A stretch of DNA of 14,015 nucleotides, from NCBI GenBank assembly GCA_945788675.1, contig CALZMY010000182.1, positions 1 through 14,015 of the forward strand, read 5' to 3'. This stretch comes from an uncultured Gammaproteobacteria bacterium. Its GTDB lineage: Bacteria > Pseudomonadota > Gammaproteobacteria > SZUA-140. Positions 1-6,420 of this stretch are shown here, one piece after another (the stretch's first letter is position 1; every line of letters starts with the position of its first letter). Below the pieces are notes generated by a model. It saw nothing but the letters and a program-made list of their open reading frames with translations. It did not search any database and was not told the DNA's origin. Position numbers and translations under genes: made by a program.

Positions 1-630
1 CCGATTGGCGCCTTTACCTATTCGCAGGGAATGGAGTGGGCGGTAGAGTGCGGCTGGTTGCGTAGTGCCGATGATGTTAACGCATGGTTGAGTAGCGCAC
101 TGGATGAAAGTCTTAGCACACTGGAGTTGCCGATCATGATTCGGTTACAACGCGCACTGGCAGAAAACTCACCACAGCAGTTTAACGACTGGAGTCAGTA
201 CCTGCTGGCGAGTCGCGAAACATCCGAACTGAGAATAGAAGAGCAGCAGCGGGCGCAGGCCTTTTACGATGTGCTCTATAAGCTGCCCAATGGTGATAAA
301 GCTGATCTCGAAATTTATCGTGAAGGATTGCTGAAGAGTCAAAGCGCAGGGTTTGTTTTTGCCGCTGCACAGTGGGATGTGCCGCTTGATGAATTGCTAG
401 CAGGCTTTAGCTGGAGCTGGCTTGAAAATGCGGTGAACGCAGCGATCAAACTAGTACCGCTGGGGCAGAGTGCCGGGCAGTCGCTGCTGTTCCAGCTGTC
501 GGAAAAGATTCCCGCAGCCGTGGCTTCGGCACTACTGATAGCAGATGATGAAATTGGCGCGAGTACGCCGGCACTGGCGATCGCCAGCAGTCTGCACGAA
601 ACCCAGTACTGTCGACTGTTCCGCTCATAA
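1..630 (+). CDS. ureF: Urease accessory protein UreF (N-terminus outside window)
   Basis: UreF is a cytoplasmic urease maturation factor. With UreD/UreH and UreG it forms the complex that delivers nickel to apo-urease. The reading frame is open from base 1 and begins PIGAFTYSQGMEWAVE, matching the conserved N-terminal UreF segment (PIGxFxYSxGxE) that normally sits about 20 residues into the protein. About 209 residues are visible, so only a short N-terminal piece is missing. The rest is helical and ends in the typical ETQYCRLFRS tail. The TAA stop lies 12 bases before ureG, which supports co-transcription and fits the usual ureEFG order. The ATG at base 31 is internal (the M of the QGMEW segment), not the true start. 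Identification rests on the conserved motif and the ureG neighbour. Confidence 0.95.
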   Translation, partial: PIGAFTYSQGMEWAVECGWLRSADDVNAWLSSALDESLSTLELPIMIRLQRALAENSPQQFNDWSQYLLASRETSELRIEEQQRAQAFYDVLYKLPNGDKADLEIYREGLLKSQSAGFVFAAAQWDVPLDELLAGFSWSWLENAVNAAIKLVPLGQSAGQSLLFQLSEKIPAAVASALLIADDEIGASTPALAIASSLHETQYCRLFRS

Positions 631-642
631 CATGGAGATACC

Positions 643-1254
643 ATGAATAACAAAGCACCTCTGCGCGTCGGCGTCGGCGGCCCGGTGGGATCGGGCAAAA
701 CGGCGTTGCTCGAACAGCTCTGCAAAGTGATGCGTGATGACTACAGCATCGCCGTAGTGACCAACGATATCTACACCCGCGAAGATCAGCGCATCCTCAC
801 CGAAGCCGAAGCGCTGGTCGCGGAAAGAATTGTTGGCGTCGAAACCGGCGGCTGCCCCCATACCGCGATACGTGAAGACGCCTCAATGAACCTCGCCGCG
901 GTAGCGGACCTATCAGCACGCTTTGAAGATCTCGACATCATTTTTATCGAGAGCGGTGGCGATAATCTCAGCGCCACCTTCAGCCCCGAACTGGTCGACT
1001 TAACGATATATGTCATCGATGTCGCATCCGGCGAAAAGATCCCGCGTAAAGGCGGACCCGGTATTACCAAATCGGATCTACTGGTGATTAATAAAATCGA
1101 TCTGGCCGAACATGTGGGTGCATCGCTGGCGGTGATGGATAGCGATACCAGACGGATGCGCGTCGAGCGGCCTTATGTGTTTAGCCAGTTGAAGCGCGGC
1201 CAGGGACTGGACGAGATTATCCAGTTCATTAAAAATGAAGGCATGTTGCAATAG
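643..1254 (+). CDS. ureG: Urease accessory GTPase UreG
   Basis: UreG is the SIMIBI-class GTPase that carries nickel to urease and couples GTP hydrolysis to metal insertion. The 203-residue product has the usual full length. Visible motifs are the P-loop GPVGSGKT (residues 13-20), the nickel-binding CPH (71-73) in the conserved GGCPHTAIREDASMN context, ESGGDNL (103-109), and the guanine-specificity motif NKID (150-153). All catalytic and metal-binding elements are intact. The ATG is preceded by GGAGA in the 12-base ureF-ureG spacer. It is the last urease gene here. The next gene converges on it 26 bases downstream and belongs to an A+T-rich patch, so the operon appears to end at this point. 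A decayed copy of the first third of this gene lies at 3146-3254. Confidence 0.98.
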   Translation: MNNKAPLRVGVGGPVGSGKTALLEQLCKVMRDDYSIAVVTNDIYTREDQRILTEAEALVAERIVGVETGGCPHTAIREDASMNLAAVADLSARFEDLDIIFIESGGDNLSATFSPELVDLTIYVIDVASGEKIPRKGGPGITKSDLLVINKIDLAEHVGASLAVMDSDTRRMRVERPYVFSQLKRGQGLDEIIQFIKNEGMLQ

Positions 1255-1280
1255 GCGCAATCAGCGGTTCTCTAAATGAA

Positions 1281-1817
1281 TTATTGATTGCCTGGGTAAT
1301 TTAACCGAACCTGTGGAAAGTTGCCTCGTTGAACGGGTTTCAGAATGTATTCAATATTTCGGGTGTTATTTGAACTGCCGGCGGCTGTTTTTAAGACATA
1401 ACGAGTCAGTTGATCATGTTCTAAGATGAAAAATTCTTGTGTGGTTTTATTATTGGTTAGCCAGATTTTATTATCGCTTTGATTGATTTTTGCATGTCCC
1501 TTTATTAATTGTGCGGTGTACTGTAGTTCCGGGTCTATTTTAGAATCACCCGTCCAGAAAACAAAAGCCAACTCGGTATTTTTTATGCCAAAAAACTGTC
1601 CTTTAACAATTTCAATAAAATACGTAGTGCTACAGGGATTAAAAGAGTTTTTAATTACGTCACATTTTTTATCAACGACTTGATATAAGCCAATGTTGTT
1701 TTCGAGATTGTGTGTAGAGATGTCAGCGCAGGCGGAACTTGTTGTAAGATGGAGTGCCGCGGCTGACCAAATTAAATATGACCGTAAACGAAAGTGTTTG
1801 ATGAAAAAATTTAGCAT
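1281..1817 (-). CDS. Exported protein of unknown family; possible immunity protein
   Basis: I do not recognise the family. The 178-residue product starts with a signal peptide: a basic n-region (K7, R10, R12), a hydrophobic stretch at about 14-27, and an AxA site (A29-C30-A31), so the mature protein should be periplasmic. The mature part is about 147 residues, looks beta-rich, and has two cysteines ten residues apart (C52, C62) that could form a disulfide. The gene begins 38 bases after the stop of the L,D-transpeptidase-like gene on the same strand. A cytosolic-start cell-wall enzyme followed by a small periplasmic partner is the standard layout of a peptidoglycan-targeting effector and its immunity protein. 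That role is inferred from position only. Base composition is clearly more A+T-rich than ureFG. An ATG at 1817 is the only start that keeps the signal peptide; the ribosome-binding site is weak. Confidence 0.72.
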   Translation of the reverse strand: MLNFFIKHFRLRSYLIWSAAALHLTTSSACADISTHNLENNIGLYQVVDKKCDVIKNSFNPCSTTYFIEIVKGQFFGIKNTELAFVFWTGDSKIDPELQYTAQLIKGHAKINQSDNKIWLTNNKTTQEFFILEHDQLTRYVLKTAAGSSNNTRNIEYILKPVQRGNFPQVRLNYPGNQ

Positions 1818-1855
1818 GTGATGATATCTACCCGCTTAATAATTGATCTACTAGC

Positions 1856-2260
1856 CTACCAGGGATAGGCGATTGTTATACGTGTTTTTGAATCAACCCA
1901 GTCATAGATTTTTTTTGCATCCCCAGCTTCGACATGAATGCAGCCACCCGTAGGCCCACCGTTACCCGCATAGGTAGCAGGATTCGGCCATTCGTGTATA
2001 TAGATGCCACGCTGGCCCCAGATAAGTATGGAATAATTCATCCTACAGGGCACTTCTATTAGTCCAACCATAGGATAATTACAAACATATTCCTGGCTGA
2101 AGTAAGGATGTGTTTTTACATTGGGAAGAACGGGATTAATAGTAAGGTCTCGAGGGTACTTTAAGCCTTTTTTGCCTAGGCATTTAAAGGTACCGAATTC
2201 TTTGCATTCCAGGCTACCTTCACAAAGATTATTGAATTTTATATCAATTCTTTTAGCCAT
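1856..2260 (-). CDS. Small L,D-transpeptidase (YkuD-type) domain protein, putative effector
   Basis: The 134-residue product ends in a YkuD-like catalytic motif: H89, then 14 residues, then T104-G-G-C107-I-H, close to the family pattern H-x14-17-[ST]-x-G-C. C107 would be the nucleophile and H89 the base. The usual histidine before Gly-Cys is replaced by glycine (TGGC rather than SHGC). Enzymes of this fold cut or exchange peptidoglycan stem peptides at meso-diaminopimelate. The protein has no signal peptide, no LysM and no other wall-binding domain, and is shorter than housekeeping L,D-transpeptidases. It has five further cysteines (C13, C19, C27, C60, C72). A secreted antibacterial effector of the Tlde1 type (DUF2778-like) is a plausible reading, supported by the exported-protein gene 38 bases downstream. 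A stand-alone cell-wall enzyme is the alternative. AAGGT lies about 8 bases before the ATG at 2260. Confidence 0.7.
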   Translation of the reverse strand: MAKRIDIKFNNLCEGSLECKEFGTFKCLGKKGLKYPRDLTINPVLPNVKTHPYFSQEYVCNYPMVGLIEVPCRMNYSILIWGQRGIYIHEWPNPATYAGNGGPTGGCIHVEAGDAKKIYDWVDSKTRITIAYPW

Positions 2261-2356
2261 CCGCTTACCTTTAGTCCGATGTTTTATGTTATCTACTGTA
2301 ATCTTAGTGTGATGCTAACACATGAATTAATCAGAATTGCTAATAATTGATAACGA

Positions 2357-2418
2357 GATAAGCCTCCGGCTTTGCCGGAGAGGGAGAACAGTTTCGACCG
2401 GGACGATGACGGCTTATC
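2357..2418. repeat. Nested inverted repeat between two accessory genes
   Basis: An outer 8-base pair of arms (GATAAGCC at 2357-2364, GGCTTATC at 2411-2418) encloses a strong inner hairpin, CTCCGGC-TTT-GCCGGAG (2364-2380). It lies between the stop of the GFA gene (2464) and the start of the transpeptidase-like gene (2260). No T-run follows the hairpin on either strand, so a simple intrinsic terminator is not supported. It could be a structured RNA, a mobile-element end or a recombination site. Confidence 0.45.
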
Positions 2419-2463
2419 CCGCTGTGTCAACTCAGAAAACGAATGGAAACTTATCAGGGGGCT

Positions 2464-2889
2464 TTAATTTTTTGGTGCATACAATTCATAAATCTGTGCT
2501 TCAGTCATTGTTTTCGTTTTATCTGAAAACGTGTAGTTTGTTGGCTTTTTATCGATAAACACCTGAAGATCAAATTCCGGCGTTACAGAATCGCCAAAAA
2601 TTCCAACCGGAATCTGATGTTCCTGTGATCCTTTAAGTCGATAGAACAGGTGTGTTCCGCACTTGTTACAAAAGCCTCGCTCTGCCCATTCAGACGAATT
2701 AAAAACAGTGACAGAATCTTCGCCCTTAATCTGAACACTAGCGCCACAGCTAACAGCTAGAAAAGGGCCGCCACCCCATCGCCTGCACATACCACAATGA
2801 CAAGCGGCAAACTGTTGCTCCATCGTATTTGTTGTTAGCGTTACGGCACCACAAAGACAAGCACCTTTTGCACTTATTAATTTATTCAC
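2464..2889 (-). CDS. GFA / CENP-V family zinc protein
   Basis: The 141-residue product belongs to the GFA family, named after glutathione-dependent formaldehyde-activating enzyme. The zinc ligands are all visible: C11 and C13 (ACLCGAV) with C74 and C77 (GFCNKCGTHLFYR) form the structural site, and C30, C32, C35 (CHCGMCRRWGG) form the second site. Length and motif spacing are typical. The substrate of most family members is unknown, so formaldehyde chemistry should not be assumed. The start is a GTG at 2889 with a near-perfect AAGGAGG about six bases upstream, the best ribosome-binding site in this patch. The gene is on the same strand as the transpeptidase-like gene, but the 203-base spacer with a nested hairpin argues against a tight operon. 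GFA genes are common passengers of accessory regions. Confidence 0.88.
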   Translation of the reverse strand: MNKLISAKGACLCGAVTLTTNTMEQQFAACHCGMCRRWGGGPFLAVSCGASVQIKGEDSVTVFNSSEWAERGFCNKCGTHLFYRLKGSQEHQIPVGIFGDSVTPEFDLQVFIDKKPTNYTFSDKTKTMTEAQIYELYAPKN

Positions 2890-3106
2890 TGCAACCTCCT
2901 TCTACGTGATGAATTACATAGCTAGACCGAACTGGACAAGTACCCCATAACTTTACAGTTTAGTTCAGGCTCGTTATCACTGTACAGAACGTGAATAGAT
3001 ATGAGAAAAAAATGATTTATCTGAATATCCGTCTTTTCTTTGGGTAATGGGCTGTTTATTGGGTGCGGACATTCAATCATTCGTATTTGTCACCGATTCC
3101 TATCCA

Positions 3107-3254
3107 CAGTGCTGTCGACTGTTCTGTTCATGATATGGAGATACGATGAATAGCAAAACACCTCTGCGCGTTGGCATCGGCGGTCCGGTGGTTTGGAAAA
3201 AACGGCCTGTTAGAATAGCGCTACAAAGCGATGCATAACGACTACAGAATTGCC
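3107..3254 (+). pseudogene. Decayed partial copy of the ureF-ureG junction
   Basis: This stretch aligns base for base with 604-753, the end of ureF, the spacer and the start of ureG. Over the first 80 or so aligned bases I count 11 differences, most of them transitions. Shared blocks include CTGTCGACTGTTC, ATGGAGATAC and CACCTCTGCGCGT. A ureG-like ATG sits at 3146 and reads MNSKTPLRVGIGGPV, matching true UreG. A one-base deletion then destroys the P-loop (GPVGSGKT becomes GPVVWKKR), and the frame stops at TAA 3236-3238. A second one-base deletion follows. Similarity ends near 3254. The fragment cannot make a working UreG. It marks the far edge of the accessory patch that starts after the intact ureG. 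Confidence 0.88.
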
Positions 3255-3392
3255 ATCTTAATATGAAAATATGGCTGTAGTACTGATTTCTGATCTGTGT
3301 AGTTGAGCTCAAATCAATGAATGAATACTCAGAAAGTGACAGGGGAGGTCGATATATTGTGCTAACCCTGAGTAAGTATCGGATTGAATAAG

Positions 3393-4076
3393 ATGGAAAA
3401 TGAAGAGATTTTATTGGAGAGCACAAGATCGCCGGTAGATGATATCGATAATGTCTCATTTGAGAATGTGACTCAGGAGCTGCTCCAGGAGAAGATCTTG
3501 CAGCGCCGCAAACAGTTTCTGAAAATCTACGAAGATAGATATATAAAAGTAGAGCGTGTTAGCAAAACTAAAAAAACATCGCATTACACACATCTGATGT
3601 TTCTCAGTACAGAACCGACACATGAGATCTGGACTAACTGGTGCTACTGGCACGCAGGGGTGTTGATGCTGATGGTTTCCAGCTTTCTATTTTATGCACA
3701 CACGAACCAGGCCGACATTTTAAATACAGCTTATCTGCTGCCGGGCAGTGTGCTGTTCCTGGCAGGTGGCGTGATCATGATTATATTGATGTTCTATACA
3801 CACAAAAGCTCAGTGATCTTTTCAACAGTTCACGGTCAGGCACCGGTGTTAAGACTGATCTACAACAATCCCAGCCAGAGCGATTTTCTGATCTTCTGTC
3901 ACTATATGAAGCTCTGTATAAATCAGGCACGTGAGAAAAATCCGCATACATTAACGGACAGCCTTGCAATGGAGCTTAAAGAGCATCGGCGTCTTCGTGA
4001 TGAGAAGGTTATCAGCAATGATGAGTATGAGGCGGCAAAAATAAAAATTATGGCCGCCTACGAGCCATCCTCATAA
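3393..4076 (+). CDS. Two-helix membrane protein with SHOCT-like C-terminus
   Basis: Not recognised as a named family. The 227-residue product has a charged, helix-prone N-terminal part (1-80), two predicted membrane segments (about 84-102 and 113-135), a cytoplasmic-looking region (136-190), and a C-terminal segment (about 195-225, from LKEHRRLRDEKVISNDEYE) with the SHOCT pattern of leucine/charged spacing, 'xISxxEYExxK'. SHOCT tails are short helical hairpins often found on membrane or lipid-linked proteins and may mediate oligomerisation. The ATG at 3393 is chosen; a TTG at 3384 is in frame and equally possible, and neither has a strong ribosome-binding site. Base composition is intermediate between the accessory patch and the flanking core genes. 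A gap of about 290 bases with no clear regulatory element separates it from the lipoprotein gene. Confidence 0.75.
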   Translation: MENEEILLESTRSPVDDIDNVSFENVTQELLQEKILQRRKQFLKIYEDRYIKVERVSKTKKTSHYTHLMFLSTEPTHEIWTNWCYWHAGVLMLMVSSFLFYAHTNQADILNTAYLLPGSVLFLAGGVIMIILMFYTHKSSVIFSTVHGQAPVLRLIYNNPSQSDFLIFCHYMKLCINQAREKNPHTLTDSLAMELKEHRRLRDEKVISNDEYEAAKIKIMAAYEPSS

Positions 4077-4269
4077 AATAAGGGATTAGATGGTAATAGT
4101 ATCCAGATAACAGCCTTCAGCGCGTCGAATAATTATTTATTTCTCAGTAACCTGGCATCTGTGTGAATTATTGCTGTCAGATGGATGATATTTTTCACAG
4201 AGTTCTTACGGCCTTACGCTAATCTCAATCACACCAATCCTTCCTATGTATCGTTAACAGGAGGACAAT

Positions 4270-4356
4270 ATGTTGAAGAGAAAGGTCATCATATTTATTT
4301 TAATGCTGATATCAGCGTCTGCCAGGCGTGACATCGCTGTCAGCAATGGCAGATAA
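4270..4356 (+). CDS. Tiny ORF encoding a signal-peptide-like 28-mer, possibly broken
   Basis: An AGGAGG at 4259-4264 lies five bases before the ATG, the strongest ribosome-binding site in this stretch. The frame encodes 28 residues: a basic start (K3, R4, K5), a hydrophobic core (VIIFILMLISASA) and a short tail. In the next frame, from 4322, the sequence continues as PGVTSLSAMADNRERYGNGL before a stop at 4382-4384. Its LSAMA-D would be a natural signal-peptidase site, so a single indel may have split a small exported protein. It is either a genuine small membrane peptide or a relic. Its stop is 11 bases before the lipoprotein ATG, so it may also act as a translated leader. Confidence 0.4.
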   Translation: MLKRKVIIFILMLISASARRDIAVSNGR

Positions 4357-4367
4357 TAGAGAGCGTT

Positions 4368-4994
4368 ATGGTAATGGTCTATAGTCAACGTGCCAGAAGC
4401 TGTGCCTGCTGTGTGCTGGCGCTAATCTTGTGCGCGGGCTGCTCTAACTATCGACCGGCAGATATAGACAATGTTTGCGCTATCTTTCACGGTGAAACCT
4501 CATGGTATGAAGATGCACGCGATGCCAGCAAGAGATGGGGTACTCCGATTTGGGTGATGATGGCGATCTTACATCAGGAGTCGAGCTTTAAAGATGATGC
4601 CAGACCCGAACGTGACTGGTTTCTGTTTATCCCGCTTCCGCGCAACTCTTCTGCCTACGGCTATGCCCAGGCACAAGATGCCACCTGGGATGAGTACATC
4701 AAGGCAACCGATAACGGTGGCGATGATCGCGATGATTTTACAGATGCGGTCAACTTTGTCGGTTGGTATACCCACGGTACACAACGCAAACTGGGGATCT
4801 CGAAATGGGATGCCTACCACCAGTATCTCGCCTACCACGAAGGGCGCGGTGGCTATAAAAAAGGGAGCTGGAAAAATAAGAGTTGGTTGAAGAAGGTGGC
4901 GAGCCGTGTAAAAGTGAAGGCCGCGACCTATAACAAACAATTAAAAAGCTGCCAGGCCGAGCTGGATGATGAAGTGGATAGCTGGTTTTTCTGA
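4368..4994 (+). CDS. Lytic-transglycosylase-like (SLT-fold) lipoprotein
   Basis: The 208-residue product begins with a lipoprotein signal peptide ending LCAGC, with acylation expected at C25; the -3 position is Cys, slightly off the usual Leu/Val. The mature part carries lysozyme-fold transglycosylase hallmarks: I67-L-H-Q-E71-S-S-F, where E71 is the likely catalytic acid, then A96-Y-G-Y-A-Q101, equivalent to the GxxQ motif, then helices with Y/H/W-rich segments (NFVGWYTHGTQRKLGISKWD, YLAYHEGRGGY). Such enzymes cleave the MurNAc-GlcNAc bond to make 1,6-anhydro ends. The lipid anchor should place it in the periplasm on the outer membrane. It is short for a lytic transglycosylase and has no wall-binding domain. 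The ATG at 4368 is chosen; ATG 4374 is also in frame. A small exported protein gene follows 54 bases later, possibly in one transcript. Confidence 0.82.
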   Translation: MVMVYSQRARSCACCVLALILCAGCSNYRPADIDNVCAIFHGETSWYEDARDASKRWGTPIWVMMAILHQESSFKDDARPERDWFLFIPLPRNSSAYGYAQAQDATWDEYIKATDNGGDDRDDFTDAVNFVGWYTHGTQRKLGISKWDAYHQYLAYHEGRGGYKKGSWKNKSWLKKVASRVKVKAATYNKQLKSCQAELDDEVDSWFF

Positions 4995-5048
4995 GCCTTA
5001 CAGATCAGTCACCATACAGAATATTCATATAGCCGGAAAGGAAGAGAG

Positions 5049-5273
5049 ATGAAATTAAAGGCAGCAGTGATTTTTATTGTTACATTTTTCTTCGCATCAC
5101 TTTCTGCGGTTCCAGCACCATGGCATAAATGGGAGAGCAAGATCGATGGCAAGGTGGTCTGTGCGCAAACATCACCAGGTGATGGATGGAGGCAGTTAAC
5201 AGGCGCTTATAAAGATGTGAGGTGTGAGAGGCCCGTTAGGGACGGTTCAAAAAAGGGATCAAACGATAGATAA
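5049..5273 (+). CDS. Small exported protein of unknown function
   Basis: I do not recognise this 74-residue product. It has a clear signal peptide: MKLK, then a hydrophobic core AAVIFIVTFFFASLSA, with probable cleavage near VPA. The mature peptide is about 50 residues and contains two cysteines (in KVVCAQTSPG and VRCERP) that could form one disulfide in the periplasm, aromatic residues (PWHKWES) and a basic, polar tail. The ATG follows GGAAAGGAAGAGAG, a good ribosome-binding site. It lies 54 bases after the lytic-transglycosylase-like lipoprotein on the same strand, so the two may be co-expressed; a partner or regulator role is only a guess. It converges on the Mut7-C gene, whose stop is 28 bases away. 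Confidence 0.68.
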   Translation: MKLKAAVIFIVTFFFASLSAVPAPWHKWESKIDGKVVCAQTSPGDGWRQLTGAYKDVRCERPVRDGSKKGSNDR

Positions 5274-5301
5274 ACGCCAGCAACAGCACCGGCATAACGC
5301 A

Positions 5302-5787
5302 TTAATCCCTACCACCATTAAACCTCACCAGCTTGCGCTTCATCCGATCAGTATGACTCCCCCACCAATAAACCTTATCGCACTCTGGGCAGTAGAGCAG
5401 TTCGTCGTTTTCTTCCAGAGCGTCGGCGGGTACACGGCTTCGTAATGCAGCTTCAGCGACCTGTAATGGGGCGTTGCAGCGCATGCACCGGCTGAAAGGT
5501 TTATGCTGCCAGTCGAGATGTAATTTATTAGTCAGCTCTTTGATGCAGTCATCCAGCCCGTTAGCGAGTAACAACAGCACTACGCGATCGGCATGGCGTA
5601 TCTCAACCATTTTTCGATCACGTGTGATCAGTATGCGATCTTCATCGAGTGCGAGCTTAATCAAGGAGCGATCCGATGCGCCGGCGGTCGCGACAACAGT
5701 ATCGTACCCCGCGGCACGTAGCCACCGGCTAAGGCCGTGTAGCATCTCATCACAGAGGAATCTTGGGATAACACTGGATGACACCAT
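5302..5787 (-). CDS. Mut7-C RNase domain protein with zinc ribbon
   Basis: The product belongs to the Mut7-C family (PIN-like fold), predicted RNases found in many bacteria and at the end of animal Mut-7 exonucleases. From the start used here it has 161 residues. The N-terminal half has the PIN-like acidic pattern: D13 in RFLCDEMLHGLSRWLRAAGY, D39 in GASDRSL, and D57 in RILITRDRKM. The C-terminal half is a zinc ribbon with C101-x2-C104 (CMRC) and C133-x2-C136 (CPEC), followed by VYWWGSHTDRM, the usual family ending. The frame stays open upstream to an ATG at 5901, but the extra 38 residues look non-conserved. The ATG at 5787 has AGGA and GGAG just upstream and starts right before the domain, so I prefer it. 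RNA substrate and physiological role are unknown. Confidence 0.85.
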   Translation of the reverse strand: MVSSSVIPRFLCDEMLHGLSRWLRAAGYDTVVATAGASDRSLIKLALDEDRILITRDRKMVEIRHADRVVLLLLANGLDDCIKELTNKLHLDWQHKPFSRCMRCNAPLQVAEAALRSRVPADALEENDELLYCPECDKVYWWGSHTDRMKRKLVRFNGGRD

Positions 5788-5942
5788 GGCTCCGTTCCTG
5801 TTTGAGTCTGGCTCGATTTGCATCGATTTTAGAGGCTGGTGAAAACCCCGATGAAGAATGATTTTGAGCGGCTTCGAATGCCGTCCCCGCTTGGAACTCA
5901 AGGTTGAAGCTCGGTGCTTTGATTACCCTCATGGAGCCGGAG

Positions 5943-5974
5943 GATGGTGGGCGCCGTGGTGGACGCCCATCATT
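5943..5974. other. Stem-loop between the Mut7-C and Lys/Asp-rich genes
   Basis: Arms 5943-5953 (GATGGTGGGCG) and 5964-5974 (CGCCCATCATT) pair along all 11 positions as plus-strand RNA with two G-U pairs, around a 10-base loop. As minus-strand RNA, the direction of both neighbouring genes, two A-C mismatches appear but the TGGGCG core still pairs. No T-run follows on the minus strand, so a terminator for the gene ending at 5992 is only weakly supported. Confidence 0.35.
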
Positions 5975-5991
5975 TACTTTGCAAATAAAAT

Positions 5992-6420
5992 TTATTCCTG
6001 AGCTTCATCATCGGCAGAATCAGTCTCATCACTGGTGTCGTCATTATCCTTTGACTTTTCATCTTTTCGATCATTACCATCATCTTCATGATCATCATCC
6101 TTTGACTTCCTCTCTTTACGATCATTGTCATCGCGTTTGTCTTTTTTGTCTTTCTTGCCCTTCTTATCCTTTTTACCTTTCTTGTCTTTTTTATCTTCTA
6201 AATCTTCATCACCCTCATCACGATGTTTATTTTTGTTTTTTTTGCGCATTTCCGAGGCGCGCTCATGCTCACGCCCTTTGTCACTTCGACGTTCCATTGA
6301 GCGCTCCCAGCCGGTTTTACTTTTTGCGCCGCCGTTGCCGTTGCCTTTGTCTCCAGCCAGCAGTGAAGTGGATACAGAGATACCAAGCATGATAGCGACG
6401 ATAATAAGAAGTTTTTTCAT
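5992..6420 (-). CDS. Exported Lys/Asp-rich low-complexity protein
   Basis: No known family is evident. The 142-residue product has a signal peptide (MKKLLIIVAIMLGIS core, likely cleavage after LLA at residue 22) and a mature region that is almost entirely charged. Residues 24-75 mix Gly, Asn, Arg, Lys and Glu. Residues 76-95 repeat the unit DKKDKKGKK. Residues 97-142 are strongly acidic (DDD, DDG, SDETDSADDE). A disordered, segment-wise charged periplasmic protein is expected; metal or polyanion binding is possible but unproven. The ATG at 6420 has AAGGA about eight bases upstream and starts directly at the signal peptide. An upstream in-frame extension to 6495 would put 25 unlikely residues before it, so I reject it. 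The low-complexity tract may expand or contract between strains. Confidence 0.7.
   Translation of the reverse strand: MKKLLIIVAIMLGISVSTSLLAGDKGNGNGGAKSKTGWERSMERRSDKGREHERASEMRKKNKNKHRDEGDEDLEDKKDKKGKKDKKGKKDKKDKRDDNDRKERKSKDDDHEDDGNDRKDEKSKDNDDTSDETDSADDEAQE

Noticed and set aside
2300..2464. Integron attC site with GFA and effector genes as cassettes
   Set aside because: The paired arms resemble attC inner boxes, but the required RYYYAAC and GTTRRRY ends are not found and no integrase is present.
2337..2558. Plus-strand ORF of 73 residues
   Set aside because: It runs across the nested hairpin and the 3' end of the GFA gene on the other strand, has no domain and no convincing ribosome-binding site.
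3146..3238. A real second ureG start
   Set aside because: The frame breaks inside the P-loop and stops after 30 residues; it is a relic, not a gene.
5788..5901. N-terminal extension of the Mut7-C protein
   Set aside because: The extra 38 residues precede the conserved domain, look non-conserved, and a better-placed ribosome-binding site precedes the ATG at 5787.
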